The notes under the pieces are model-generated. The model made no database searches and had not been told where the DNA came from. It saw only the letters and a list, made by a program, of their open reading frames with translations. A stretch of DNA of 64,000 nucleotides, taken from Acanthopleuribacter pedis (GTDB taxonomy: Bacteria; Acidobacteriota; Holophagae; Acanthopleuribacterales; Acanthopleuribacteraceae). The stretch covers positions 113,179 through 177,178 of the forward strand of contig NZ_JAFREP010000025.1 in the NCBI RefSeq assembly GCF_017377855.1, given 5' to 3'. The position numbers were made by a program, and so were the translations under genes. Positions 32,477 through 41,280 of the stretch are shown here, in pieces (positions within the stretch are counted from its first letter, which is position 1; each line of letters starts with the position of its first letter).

Positions 32477-32635
32477 CCCTGAGAAGCACGATGTGAGCGA
32501 GGGGGTTTGGCGAAAAATCTGGAACGAAATGGCTTGGAGGAGACGGAGGCGCACCCAAGGGGTGTGGTGAGTATTTTCACAAGTCGTTGTAGCCCAGAGG
32601 TTTCGCTAAAATCACCGCGTCAGCGCTTCTTAGGT
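32477..32635. mobile_element. Family B MITE-like element, copy 2 (degraded)
   Basis: About 159 bp. The right end CAGCGCTTCTTAGGT and interior ATCTGGAACGAAATGGCTTGG and GTAGCCCAGAGGTTT match the family. The left end (CCCTGAGAAGCACGATG) has several substitutions. It lies 66 bp upstream of the VWA gene start, so it may supply or disturb promoter sequence. Confidence 0.75.
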
Positions 32636-32701
32636 TAAAGCCCATGTATTTGAGAATGAATCACTTGGTGTGATTTGCTTACCCAATGATGAGGTGGATT
32701 T

Positions 32702-34840
32702 ATGAAAGCTAGGTTGCTCATTGTGTTGTTGTTGAGCTGCAGTGTGGCCACGGCGTTTGCTCAAGAAGTTCAAGAGAATATCAAGGTCATTTTCCGCGAT
32801 GTGCGCGTGCACGTTACCGATGGTGACGGCAATCCTGTTCGCGGCCTGAAACTAGAGGATTTTTCCTTAACCGAGGCCGGCAACGGTCAACGCATCGACT
32901 TTTTCGAAGAAGTCGATTTATCCCAAGAAGTCTCCAAAGGCACGATTTACCACAAGGATGGTCTGGTTGAAGATCCCGACGACCGTCCTGTCCGCGCAAG
33001 TGGCAAAGAACGCAGCCTCGTTCTTTTTATCGACAGTTCCAACATGACCAAGGATGCCTTTGAGCCCTTCGTCGAAACCGTCCACGAATTCATTGATTCC
33101 TCGGTGGTGCCCGGTGATTTGGTAAAGGTTGTCCAGTTTGACGAGCGCCTGGAGATTCTATCGGCGTTTACGTCCAACAAAAACGACCTCCACGCCGCTG
33201 TTGACAAAGCCAAATACGCGGGCAACATGCGCAACCGTTTGGAGGCTGCCGAGCGCCTTGTAACCGACAAGTTTACCGATTACCTTCAGCCCCAGGTGAC
33301 CAATCCCTTCCCTGGCGAGCTCGAGCAAATTCGTGACGGCCTGTTGCTCGAACTTGAAGACGCGGTGCGCCAAAAACACAGCATTAAAACCGGTTACTAC
33401 AAGGCCTTTGAATCAAGTCTGGGTTACCTCGCGCGCATTTTCGACCAAATGTCCGGTTCCAAATCGGTGTATTTGTTCACCGGCGGCCAACATGTGATCG
33501 ACAAAAGCCTCGTCGGTACCAGCAAAGAAGTGGCGCGCCTGATGAACCAGAGCCTCAACTCCTCCAACGTCACCGTTTACACCATGATCCACCTGCCCCA
33601 GCGTCCCATTGGGCACAGCCATCGTTTCACCGGGCGGGTCCGCTTGGACGATGAAACCAATCCGCTTCGCTCACTGGGCCTGAATAGCCGCCCGTCGGAA
33701 GGAACCATCCTCGAGGACACCGTGGAGCTGTCCACCGGTCCTTATAAAGTGACCGACGGCACCGGCGGTATTATCCAGGCGGCCCACAAACCCCAGGACA
33801 TCGGCTCCGCGCTTAAGAAGTTCCAAACCCGCGCCAATCACTACTACCGTCTGGGTTACTCGGTGGATTCCCCCGACAAGCAAACCCAAATTAAAATCAA
33901 ACTCAGCGATGCCTACAAAAACGCCAAGCTCAGTTACGGCGGCACCTTTAACCCGGTCAAAACCTACTTGGAATTGAAACCCCAGGATCGGGCCATCGCC
34001 TTTGAAGCCTCGTTGCAATACACCCAAAGTTTTCGCGACGATCTCGACGCGCAGCCGGGTTTTCGCGGCTTCAAACATCCGGTGGAAAAAGGCGACATGA
34101 TTCCCGTTTACCTCGGGCTGAAGGTCAATCAATTCCCCAAAAACGGCTATGAAATTGGTTTTGCCGCCCTTAACGCCGAACGCGGCCTCATTGATTTGGT
34201 GCGTTCCACCGTCAAAAAAGACAAACACCAAACGGATTTTCTGCTTTACGACGTGTTGCTGCCCAAGGCAAAACCGGCTCTGCTGCGCTTTAAAATCGTC
34301 AACCTCGACAATGGCGAGGAGAGTTTGCTGGAAGTTCCCTATGAGCGCGAGGAAAAAGGTGAGACCGATTTTCACATCAGTGAAATGGTCTTTTTTGGCA
34401 AGTCCGACCGCGAAATGGTACCGCTGAACCATTTGCGCTACAACGGGACCCCGGAAAAGGACCGTCCGGTGATGGTTGATATGCGCAAGCACTACGACCC
34501 GCTCGCCATGGCCAACTACTTGTTCAAGCCGGTGGCCACGGATAACCTGTTCCCGGCCAAAGAGCACCACCTCTTTTTCCAAATCCGCAATATGGAAAAA
34601 AGCATTGAAAACTACCAAATCAAATACACCTTGAAACGCGGTGGCGAGCAGTTGCCGGTCGAGTTCCAGGTGAAAGACGCTTACCAACCCAAGGGGTTTG
34701 GTAACACCTACCATTTTGTTGGAACCTTCTCTGGGATCGATTTTGATCCGGGCGATTATGAACTGATGATCGAAGTGGTCGACGATCAGGCCGACGCCGG
34801 TGCCCAGTTACAGCGCACGTTCTCGGTTGCGGCAAAATAA
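32702..34840 (+). CDS. Secreted VWA-domain protein (acidobacterial VWFA-related type)
   Basis: This 712-aa protein has GAGGTGG ahead of its ATG and a signal peptide (LLIVLLLSCSVATAFAQ). Residues 30-75 match the N-terminal strand of VWFA-related acidobacterial proteins (FRDVRVHVTDGDGNPVRGLKLEDFSLTE). The VWA fold follows at about 100-400, with the metal-site loop reading FIDSSNMTKD: D-x-S is present but the last hydroxyl residue of a canonical DxSxS is Met. A strand VYLFTGGQHVI and a YYRLGYSV segment are typical of this family. Residues 400-712 are beta-rich repeats. It is probably periplasmic or surface, mediating protein-protein contacts. It is followed by hairpins and then a TonB receptor gene. 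Confidence 0.88.
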   Translation: MKARLLIVLLLSCSVATAFAQEVQENIKVIFRDVRVHVTDGDGNPVRGLKLEDFSLTEAGNGQRIDFFEEVDLSQEVSKGTIYHKDGLVEDPDDRPVRASGKERSLVLFIDSSNMTKDAFEPFVETVHEFIDSSVVPGDLVKVVQFDERLEILSAFTSNKNDLHAAVDKAKYAGNMRNRLEAAERLVTDKFTDYLQPQVTNPFPGELEQIRDGLLLELEDAVRQKHSIKTGYYKAFESSLGYLARIFDQMSGSKSVYLFTGGQHVIDKSLVGTSKEVARLMNQSLNSSNVTVYTMIHLPQRPIGHSHRFTGRVRLDDETNPLRSLGLNSRPSEGTILEDTVELSTGPYKVTDGTGGIIQAAHKPQDIGSALKKFQTRANHYYRLGYSVDSPDKQTQIKIKLSDAYKNAKLSYGGTFNPVKTYLELKPQDRAIAFEASLQYTQSFRDDLDAQPGFRGFKHPVEKGDMIPVYLGLKVNQFPKNGYEIGFAALNAERGLIDLVRSTVKKDKHQTDFLLYDVLLPKAKPALLRFKIVNLDNGEESLLEVPYEREEKGETDFHISEMVFFGKSDREMVPLNHLRYNGTPEKDRPVMVDMRKHYDPLAMANYLFKPVATDNLFPAKEHHLFFQIRNMEKSIENYQIKYTLKRGGEQLPVEFQVKDAYQPKGFGNTYHFVGTFSGIDFDPGDYELMIEVVDDQADAGAQLQRTFSVAAK

Positions 34841-34849
34841 ACAACAGCT

Positions 34850-34876
34850 CGTTGCTCGCGGGACCCGCGAGCAACG
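34850..34876. other. Perfect hairpin after the VWA gene
   Basis: CGTTGCTCGCGGG and its near-complete complement CCGCGAGCAACG form a 12-bp perfect stem 9 bp beyond the stop codon. No T tract follows, so it may be a processing or stability hairpin, not an intrinsic terminator. Confidence 0.6.
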
Positions 34877-34898
34877 GGCGAAACGCATGCTACGCAAA

Positions 34899-34929
34899 CC
34901 CCAAACGCAAGCGGAGCTTGCATTTGGGG
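34899..34929 (+). terminator. Second hairpin after the VWA gene
   Basis: CCCCAAACGCAAGC, loop GGA, GCTTGCATTTGGGG: a 14-bp stem with one mismatch. The downstream sequence is CTACAAAAAAG, not T-rich on the plus strand. It is tentatively a terminator or stabiliser. Confidence 0.4.
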
Positions 34930-35106
34930 CTACAAAAAAGTTTCCCCAGGAAAGCAGCGATTCCGGCGGCACACGCCGCCCACGAACACAGGGTGGGGAG
35001 GACTGCGCCGATTATATTTGAGAAAGAAAATTAGTTGTTATTATAAATAAAGCGTTAAGTGAATAAATAGCCTCCTGTTAGAATGACCGCGGGAGGCACC
35101 GTGTTT

Positions 35107-37389
35107 ATGCGTTTAAGTCTGTTGCTTTTACTGGTTTCACCGATGGTGCACGCTAAGCCGTCCCTCAAGGGTGCGCTCCAAATTACCGTTATGGATGCCA
35201 CCGGTAACCCCGTGTACCTAGCGACGGTGACCCTCAAAAACCCACTGTTTGGTCGCACCGTGCGCGTCGCCAAGACCATGACCCTGAAACAGATCCCGCC
35301 GGGAAGCTATCGCATCGAAGTGCGCGCGCCCAATTTCGAGCCGCAAGACAGATCAGTCATCATCAAGGCCGGCGAAACCGAGGCCGTCACCCTAACCTTG
35401 ACACCTGCAACCCTCTCGATGGGTGTTCAGGTCGTCGCACCGAGTCAATTCTCCCTCATGAAACAGAACAGCGAGGTCTCCTCCCAGTACCTCGACCGTG
35501 ACACGGTCAGCCGCTTACCTCGATTTGGTGACGACTTGTTTCGCGCGCTCAATACCGTGCCGGGCACCAGCAGCAATGACTTTGGCTCGGCGTTCACCGT
35601 GCGTGGTGGTGAATATCGCGAAGTTCACGTGACCTTGGATGGCATGGAACTCTACGAACCCTTTCACATCAAAGACTTTACCGGTATTTTTAGCTTTATT
35701 GCGCCCGAAACCCTTGGCGGGATCACACTTAATACGGGCGGGTTCGATGCGACCTACGGCAACGCGCTCAGCGGCGTCATGGCGCTGAGCTCCTCGGAAC
35801 CCAGTGAGCGACGCTCGCATGCGCAGATCAGCCTTGGCGGCCTGAGCTATCAGACTGAAGGCCGTTTTAACAATGGCCTTGGTCAGTACGTCTTTAGCGC
35901 ACGACGCGGGTATCTTGACGTGTTGCTCAGCTTGGGGGGTGACGAGGAAGAGGAAGGCGAAGTCGAAGACACGGATGTTACCTACTGGGATTCATACGGA
36001 AAACTCGCCCATGCCCTCGGAATAAACCAAACCCTCTCGTTCAACTACCTGCTCGCCGCTGATGGTTTTGTCAACTACGAGGAAGAAGGCATGGAGCTTG
36101 AGGACATCGACAGCGATTATGACGATCAGTATTTTTGGATGAACCACGACTGGGTGCCCAACGATCAGTTCTCCTTGCGCAACACCCTGTATTCAGGACG
36201 AATTGATCGTTCCCGCTTCGCCTTTAGTGAAGGCAGCGAAGAACGGGTAGATTACCGAATCGACGATCAACGTGAGACCCGTTATCGCGGTTTCAAAACC
36301 GCCGCCGAGTGGGAACAGCGGTGGCATTTCTTGCGCTTCGGAATTGGGTTTCGTCAAAATGACGCCACCTTTCGGTACACCAGCAACATCAAAAACGGGA
36401 TTGTCATCGGCGGCGTAGGCGAACGCGTTATTTCCACAAATTTCGATTTTGACAACACCGAATACCATGCCTATATCACGGATCGATTTCAACTCACGGC
36501 CAACCTCAATGTCGAACTCGGCTTGCGTTTTGATCACCAGTCTGAACCCAAAGATGATCAACTAAGTCCTCGTCTCAATGCCCGTTACCAAAACGGACCC
36601 CATACCTTTCGACTGGCCGCCGGCACCTTCCACCAAGCCGAACGCGGGCATGAACTCCAGGTCGCGGACGGCGTGACGCGACTCCAGACACCAGAAAAAG
36701 CGACCCACCTGGTGTTGGGTTATGAACGTCGATTGCCGTTCGATATCGACCTCCGCGTCGAAGGTTATTATAAAAAGTACGACAACCTGCGAACGCGTTT
36801 TGTCAACCTCACCAAGTCACTGGTGTTTTATCCAGGTCTCTCGGGTGATCGCGTCGCCATCGACGCCGATCAAGGCCGCGCTTACGGATTCGAAATTGTC
36901 TTTAGAAGAGACATCGGGTCACGCTTTAGCTTTTTCGGGAATTATGCCTGGTCTCATACCAAGGATGAACTTCTGGACGGACGCGAGCTGTTTCGACCAT
37001 GGGACCAACGCCACACCTTGAACCTCGCCGCCAACTATCGCGCCGGCCGCAAGTGGAACATCAACGGCGCTTGGATCTACCACACCGGTTGGCGCACCAC
37101 CCCATTTCGCTATGACGCCACCACGGATACCATTGAGGTGGGTGCGTGGTTCAGCGATACTTTTCCTGCCTATTACCGACTCGACCTGCGTATTAACCGC
37201 GCTGTCTACACGCGGGGGAAACGCTCCTTCGAGATCTTCGTCGATATCGCCAATGTCACCAACCGAAAAAACATCCGGGGAACCGAGGATTTTACCTTTG
37301 TCGAAACCGAGTCCGGCACCCGGCTCGAATACGGCGAGGACGGTTGGTTTCCCATCCTTCCCTCATTCGGCATCACTTGGCGCTTTTAA
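35107..37389 (+). CDS. TonB-dependent outer-membrane receptor
   Basis: The start at 35107 gives 760 aa. GGGAGG lies ten bases before this ATG; a GTG six bases earlier is an alternative, and the ATG at 35083 has no ribosome site. A signal peptide (MRLSLLLLLVSPMVHA) is followed by a carboxypeptidase-regulatory-like beta-sandwich (residues about 22-100, ALQITVMDATGNPVYLATVTL). The plug domain comes next (about 120-230, LPRFGDDLFRALNTVPGTSSNDFGS and VTLDGMELYEP), then a 22-stranded barrel ending in an aromatic residue (GITWRF), as expected for Bam-dependent insertion. The substrate (metal chelate, glycan or peptide) is not indicated, and no TonB/ExbB genes are near. Confidence 0.9.
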   Translation: MRLSLLLLLVSPMVHAKPSLKGALQITVMDATGNPVYLATVTLKNPLFGRTVRVAKTMTLKQIPPGSYRIEVRAPNFEPQDRSVIIKAGETEAVTLTLTPATLSMGVQVVAPSQFSLMKQNSEVSSQYLDRDTVSRLPRFGDDLFRALNTVPGTSSNDFGSAFTVRGGEYREVHVTLDGMELYEPFHIKDFTGIFSFIAPETLGGITLNTGGFDATYGNALSGVMALSSSEPSERRSHAQISLGGLSYQTEGRFNNGLGQYVFSARRGYLDVLLSLGGDEEEEGEVEDTDVTYWDSYGKLAHALGINQTLSFNYLLAADGFVNYEEEGMELEDIDSDYDDQYFWMNHDWVPNDQFSLRNTLYSGRIDRSRFAFSEGSEERVDYRIDDQRETRYRGFKTAAEWEQRWHFLRFGIGFRQNDATFRYTSNIKNGIVIGGVGERVISTNFDFDNTEYHAYITDRFQLTANLNVELGLRFDHQSEPKDDQLSPRLNARYQNGPHTFRLAAGTFHQAERGHELQVADGVTRLQTPEKATHLVLGYERRLPFDIDLRVEGYYKKYDNLRTRFVNLTKSLVFYPGLSGDRVAIDADQGRAYGFEIVFRRDIGSRFSFFGNYAWSHTKDELLDGRELFRPWDQRHTLNLAANYRAGRKWNINGAWIYHTGWRTTPFRYDATTDTIEVGAWFSDTFPAYYRLDLRINRAVYTRGKRSFEIFVDIANVTNRKNIRGTEDFTFVETESGTRLEYGEDGWFPILPSFGITWRF

Positions 37390-37484
37390 CCGGGACATAT
37401 TGATTCGTTTTGACGTCGGCCACAGAAGACGTGAAGCTGATGCGTGTGATCCCTGCAGGTGTGGTGTTGCCTGGATCCGTTTTA

Positions 37485-37520
37485 ACAAAAAGACCACCGA
37501 ACGGGGGTCCGCTCGGTGGT
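37485..37520 (-). terminator. Rho-independent terminator for the metzincin gene
   Basis: ACCACCGA and TCGGTGGT pair around a 12-base loop. On the minus strand the stem is followed by CTTTTTGTT. It lies 90 bp downstream of the metalloprotease stop and may also stop plus-strand reading from the TonB gene. Confidence 0.7.
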
Positions 37521-37570
37521 TCTGGGGGCGCTGTGGCCGGATGGCGCTTTGGTATGGGTGACAGACGTTT

Positions 37571-37596
37571 ACCCCGCCGCGTTGGCGCGGCGGGGT
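37571..37596. other. Perfect GC-rich hairpin
   Basis: ACCCCGCCGCG, loop TTGG, CGCGGCGGGGT: an 11-bp perfect stem 13 bp after the metalloprotease stop codon. It is likely a 3' mRNA-stabilising or pause hairpin ahead of the T-tailed terminator. Confidence 0.6.
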
Positions 37597-37609
37597 GATG
37601 GTTGCTTCC

Positions 37610-39820
37610 TTACTCCTGCTCAGCCGACAGGGTTAGGCCGGAGTAGGAACGGTAGGCGCGAATACCGATATGCCAGGTACCGGCCGCGGGGTTGTCGAAA
37701 GTACAGGATTCGTTGTTGCCGTTGCGGTAGGGGCGGCAGTCGTAGGCACGGGTGCCGGGGCGGCTACCGAAACGAACGTACAGGTCCGCGTCGCCGCTGC
37801 CGCCGTTGATGCTCACCGTCAGTTTGGAAACACATTCTTCTACGTTGACCGTGTAGTATTTCCAGTATCCGCGTGAGCCGGAGATGTTGTCGATGCTGCC
37901 GCTTTCACCACAACTTCCTCCCTCCTCCCAGGATGCCGTCAGCGTCAAGCCGCCGAAGTTGCTGTAGGCGTAAACGCCCACGTACCAGGTGCCGCCGTTG
38001 GGGCTTTCGAAGGTGCAGGACTCGTTGCTGCTCGGGGTGATGGAACGACAGTCGTAGGTGCCGGTGGTGGGCTCGGCACCGGCGCGGATGTAGAGGTCGG
38101 CGTCGACATCATTGCCGGTCGTGGTGATTTGCAGGTTGCGCGCGCCTTGGGGCAAGTCGATGCGGTACATCAACCATTGGCCCGCGGTGGCGGTGAGGTT
38201 GGTCACGGGGTTGCCGTTCTGCAGGACGTCGCCGCCGCCGCCACCGCCGCCGCTCACGGTGATGTCCGCGGTGGCGCTGTCGGTGGCGCCGTCGTCGTCT
38301 GTAACCGTCAGGCGCACGCGGTAGGTGCCGGCCGAGGCGTACGTGTGGCTAGGGTTGTGTTGGGTGCTGCTGTTGCCGTCACCGAAGTCCCAGGCCCAGC
38401 GGTTCACCGTGCCGTCGCTGTCGCTGCTGCCGTCGCTAAAGGACACGCGCAGGCCGTTTTGGCTTGAGGTGAACGCGGCGTTCGGCGGGTTGTTACCGGT
38501 GCTGCAGGTGGTCAAGCAGTTGGCGCCGTTAACGCGTGAACGAATGAGGTTGCCGGGGACGGGGCCGAAACCGGCGGTCAAATCGATGCCGATGTTGGTC
38601 AAGTGGCAGTAGCTCATGATGGTGCCGCCGCTGGATGGGGGCGCGGGTCCGGGCGAGCAGTTGCCCTCGGTGGTGTAACAGTTATCCAAAGCACCGCCCG
38701 GCCAGGAGCAGCTATGGGTGTGGGGTGAGCCGAGGTTGTGACCCATCTCGTGGGCGACCACGCCCACGGTCCAGGAGTAGGTAGGCAGCGGGTTGTAGGA
38801 ACTGCCGATGTTGCTGTAGGCGTAACCGTAGCTGCCGCACAGGCCGTTCAGCCAGGCGACACCGCCGAGACCGGAACCGCCGCGTGCCAAAAGGTGGGCC
38901 AGGTCGGCGTTGTGGGTGGTGCCGCGGAATTGGTTCAGGGCTTGTGAGGAAGAGGTGCGGGAGTAACTATCACGCGTGGTCCAAACCTTGATTTCGTTGA
39001 TGGTGGTGGTGATTTGTTCGTTTTGGTAAATCGCCGCAACGACATTATACATGCCAGTCACAAAGGCCGCGGTTTGTTGGGTACTGCTGCCTTTTTCTTG
39101 ATACATGGCGTAATCGCACTCAAAGTAAACCTCAACACAATTATCGACCAACGTGTTTGCAATGGGTTCAGCTAGTAAGTCGGCGATGGTGTCGTGGTAA
39201 GAAGGATCCGCCTCGGTACTGCAGGAAAACGGTTGCGTTTCCGTCATTTCGGCGGTGCGGTAGAAGATGTGTTGGTTGTTGGGGGCAAAGGCCGCGTCTT
39301 CCATGGGGCCGAGGACCATGTCGCCGTCCTCGGGCGTTTTGATCATGGCCATCACGTGCTCGCCGTAGAAACTCATGGCGACCAAGGTGTCGGTACGGCC
39401 GCTGACAATGCCGCGGTAATGAACCCCGTCGCTGAAGTTTTCCTCCTGGCCGCTGCTGGTCGTCAGGCGGAAATTGTCGCTAAGTACCTTGGTTTGAAGC
39501 AGGTCGAACTGCATGGTATCTTGGGTTTTACCCAGGCCGGCGCCGATCGGCAGGGTTAGGCGCACGCGCTGGGGACGGCTTTCGACGATGGTGGCCAACT
39601 GATCCGTGTTGGGCGCAAACCATGCCGCTGATTCAACCGGCAAGTTACCGGACCAAATGGTGGAAGGTGGCGTGGTTGCGCTGAGTGGGGCAACCTCGGT
39701 GAAGGATTGATCATCCAAATACTTCTGCATGACCTTTTCGGCAACCGGTGGCAGGTCGCCGGCGATGACGCACAATGATGCAAAAAATACCGTGAATAAC
39801 GCGGTGAAAAAGAAGCGCAT
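37610..39820 (-). CDS. Secreted metzincin protease with PKD and two PPC domains
   Basis: The ATG at 39820 (736 aa) is chosen over longer frames because AGGAGG lies six bases upstream and a clean signal peptide follows (MRFFFTALFTVFFASLCVIAG). The propeptide covers about residues 20-190. The zinc site is the M12/reprolysin-type H357-E-x-x-H361-x-x-G-x-x-H367, with a Met-turn in GGTIMSYCHL about 30 residues later, so catalysis should be intact. A PKD domain follows (GDGNSSTQHNPSHTYASAGTYRVRLTVTDDDGA), then two PPC domains near 550-640 and 650-736 (DVDADLYIRAGAEP and GDADLYVRFGSRP). The PPC modules are often removed after export. Role: extracellular proteolysis. Confidence 0.93.
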   Translation of the reverse strand: MRFFFTALFTVFFASLCVIAGDLPPVAEKVMQKYLDDQSFTEVAPLSATTPPSTIWSGNLPVESAAWFAPNTDQLATIVESRPQRVRLTLPIGAGLGKTQDTMQFDLLQTKVLSDNFRLTTSSGQEENFSDGVHYRGIVSGRTDTLVAMSFYGEHVMAMIKTPEDGDMVLGPMEDAAFAPNNQHIFYRTAEMTETQPFSCSTEADPSYHDTIADLLAEPIANTLVDNCVEVYFECDYAMYQEKGSSTQQTAAFVTGMYNVVAAIYQNEQITTTINEIKVWTTRDSYSRTSSSQALNQFRGTTHNADLAHLLARGGSGLGGVAWLNGLCGSYGYAYSNIGSSYNPLPTYSWTVGVVAHEMGHNLGSPHTHSCSWPGGALDNCYTTEGNCSPGPAPPSSGGTIMSYCHLTNIGIDLTAGFGPVPGNLIRSRVNGANCLTTCSTGNNPPNAAFTSSQNGLRVSFSDGSSDSDGTVNRWAWDFGDGNSSTQHNPSHTYASAGTYRVRLTVTDDDGATDSATADITVSGGGGGGGDVLQNGNPVTNLTATAGQWLMYRIDLPQGARNLQITTTGNDVDADLYIRAGAEPTTGTYDCRSITPSSNESCTFESPNGGTWYVGVYAYSNFGGLTLTASWEEGGSCGESGSIDNISGSRGYWKYYTVNVEECVSKLTVSINGGSGDADLYVRFGSRPGTRAYDCRPYRNGNNESCTFDNPAAGTWHIGIRAYRSYSGLTLSAEQE

Positions 39821-40463
39821 GTTTTCTCCTCCTGAAGATGACTTCAATGTGAAACAGACCCGAATATGCATGAATAATGAAACAAAAGGGACATACCAAA
39901 ACGAGCCGTGAAGCATGAATCTAAAACGAAAGAATCGTGCTCTCAATGTGAAAGCATGATCTTCGGCAATGTTGAGATTACAGCATGTTATCCGGTGGTT
40001 TTATGTGACGAAAGTGACGAATTGAATACCGAACCTTTACAGTAAAGTATTGCTATTTATTGTGTTAGAGTTGATGAAAATCACGTGTGTTCAATCCGCT
40101 GTGCAAAGTGCCTTTTGGCACCTTTTGTCACGGATGGGCGCGGTTCAGCTTCACTGCTGATACCGCCGGCTCCCGCGCGAAAGGCGTGCCGCGTTGCCCG
40201 ACACCCCCTGGCGTGATGGGTGGCGTGGACGCGGCTCCACGAGCGGAGCGATTCCTTTTCCACTCCTGGGATGTGCCGAGGTGGTGACCTAAAGAAACAC
40301 ATCTTTTGGAGTAGCTTAGGCATAATATGGACACCCGCGTGATCAGGACGGACCTTCCCTAAAGGCGTGGCACGGGTGGTTGGTTTTGGATCAAGGGCCC
40401 TGGCGTGGTAGAGGAAAAAAACTTGCAGGCGGCCAAATCATAAATCAGGGCGGGCCGCATAAA

Positions 40464-40610
40464 ACCCAAGAGACGCTGAAGCGAGGGTTTTTTGCTAAAG
40501 GTCTGGAGCGAAATGGCTTGGAGAAAACGAGCCGGGATCGGGCATTTTTACAGGCCGTTGCAGCTCAGATGTTTAGCTAAAATCACCGCGAGTTGTCGCG
40601 CTTCTTAGGT
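40464..40610. mobile_element. Family B MITE-like element, copy 3
   Basis: This 147-bp element starts ACCCAAGAGACGCTGAAGCGAGGG and ends TGTCGCGCTTCTTAGGT, flanked by AAA on both sides (a possible 3-bp target duplication). Compared with copy 1 it lacks the GACCGCACCCGTTGGGTGCGG arm and has a diverged left end. Confidence 0.8.
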
Positions 40611-40920
40611 AAAACCCTCAAGTCGGCGCTGTCGTCGGAGGACGGGGTTCGTGCTTTTTGCGCCACTTGATGGTGTGGTTGAACCATCTTACGTTAATAA
40701 AACGTAAATCCCAAGCGATTATGTCTGGATTTCTACCTGGATCACAAAATTGCCTTTGGCTAATACTAGGTGAATAACAAACCTTTACGTTGCGCGGCCC
40801 ATTTGTTCTCATTTGCCTGCTGATCCACATGCCCAACGAGGAATGAGGCCTCTTTGTTGCCCGAGGTGTCTTTCGGATTCGCGCCTGGTTCATTTATGAT
40901 AAGGTGATGCGCCGGACCCT

Positions 40921-41141
40921 TGGCCCGCATTGCTCACAAGGATTCGTCGCGAGAAGCTGAAGGCCTTGTGAGTACGAAGATGACGACCAAGCCACGGCAC
41001 AGGGGTCCGACCATTCGGCGTCGTAGCTGAGGCAACGGCGGCTTGTCCGAGTAAGGTGGCCGGCCGCCCCGCGGAAGGCCGCCTCCTCGTAATCGCATGG
41101 CTTGCCTCGTCGCAGAATTCCTTGTGAGCAATGCGGGCTAG
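40921..41141. repeat. Family A dispersed repeat, copy 3
   Basis: 221 bp with ends TGGCCCGCATTGCTCACAAGG and CCTTGTGAGCAATGCGGGCTA, i.e. about 20-bp inverted termini. The interior shares long blocks with copy 1 (same orientation) and copy 2 (inverted). It ends 139 bp before the preferred start of the second giant kinase. Confidence 0.8.
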
Positions 41142-41280
41142 CCGACCATGCTTTGATCGGCGCTTGGCGTCGGGAGGCATCCCATCGCTAGATCCATGTC
41201 AGCGGTGTTTTTTCGTGTTGGGATTTTCGCCGGCTGCCCGCGGGATGGTTCCGCCGGCGCGCGAGGTTTGGGAACAACTT

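Larger units (their letters stand above)
31433..32701. other. Long intergenic region (1.27 kb) without a convincing gene
   Basis: This AT-richer stretch lies between a minus-strand and a plus-strand gene. It contains a terminator-like hairpin (31859-31888) and a degraded family B element (32477-32635). Short open frames here have no ribosome sites and no recognisable protein features. The last 65 bases carry the leader of the VWA gene. Confidence 0.55.
39821..41280. other. Intergenic region with one copy each of repeat families A and B
   Basis: This 1.46-kb gap lies between divergent genes. It contains a family B element (40464-40610) and a family A element (40921-41141). Open frames here lack ribosome sites and family features. 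A weak frame on the minus strand at 40618-40893 (91 codons, Arg/Pro-rich) is not supported. Confidence 0.55.

Noticed and set aside
33671..34714. 347-codon minus-strand frame opposite the VWA gene
   Set aside because: Antisense shadow; the plus strand has the signal peptide, ribosome site and domain motifs.
40618..40893. 91-codon minus-strand frame between the two repeats
   Set aside because: Arg/Pro-rich, no ribosome site, no family resemblance; likely chance.
41131..41280. Upstream start of the second giant kinase
   Set aside because: It begins within a family A repeat; residues there are unlike a signal peptide, while ATG 41281 begins a proper export signal.
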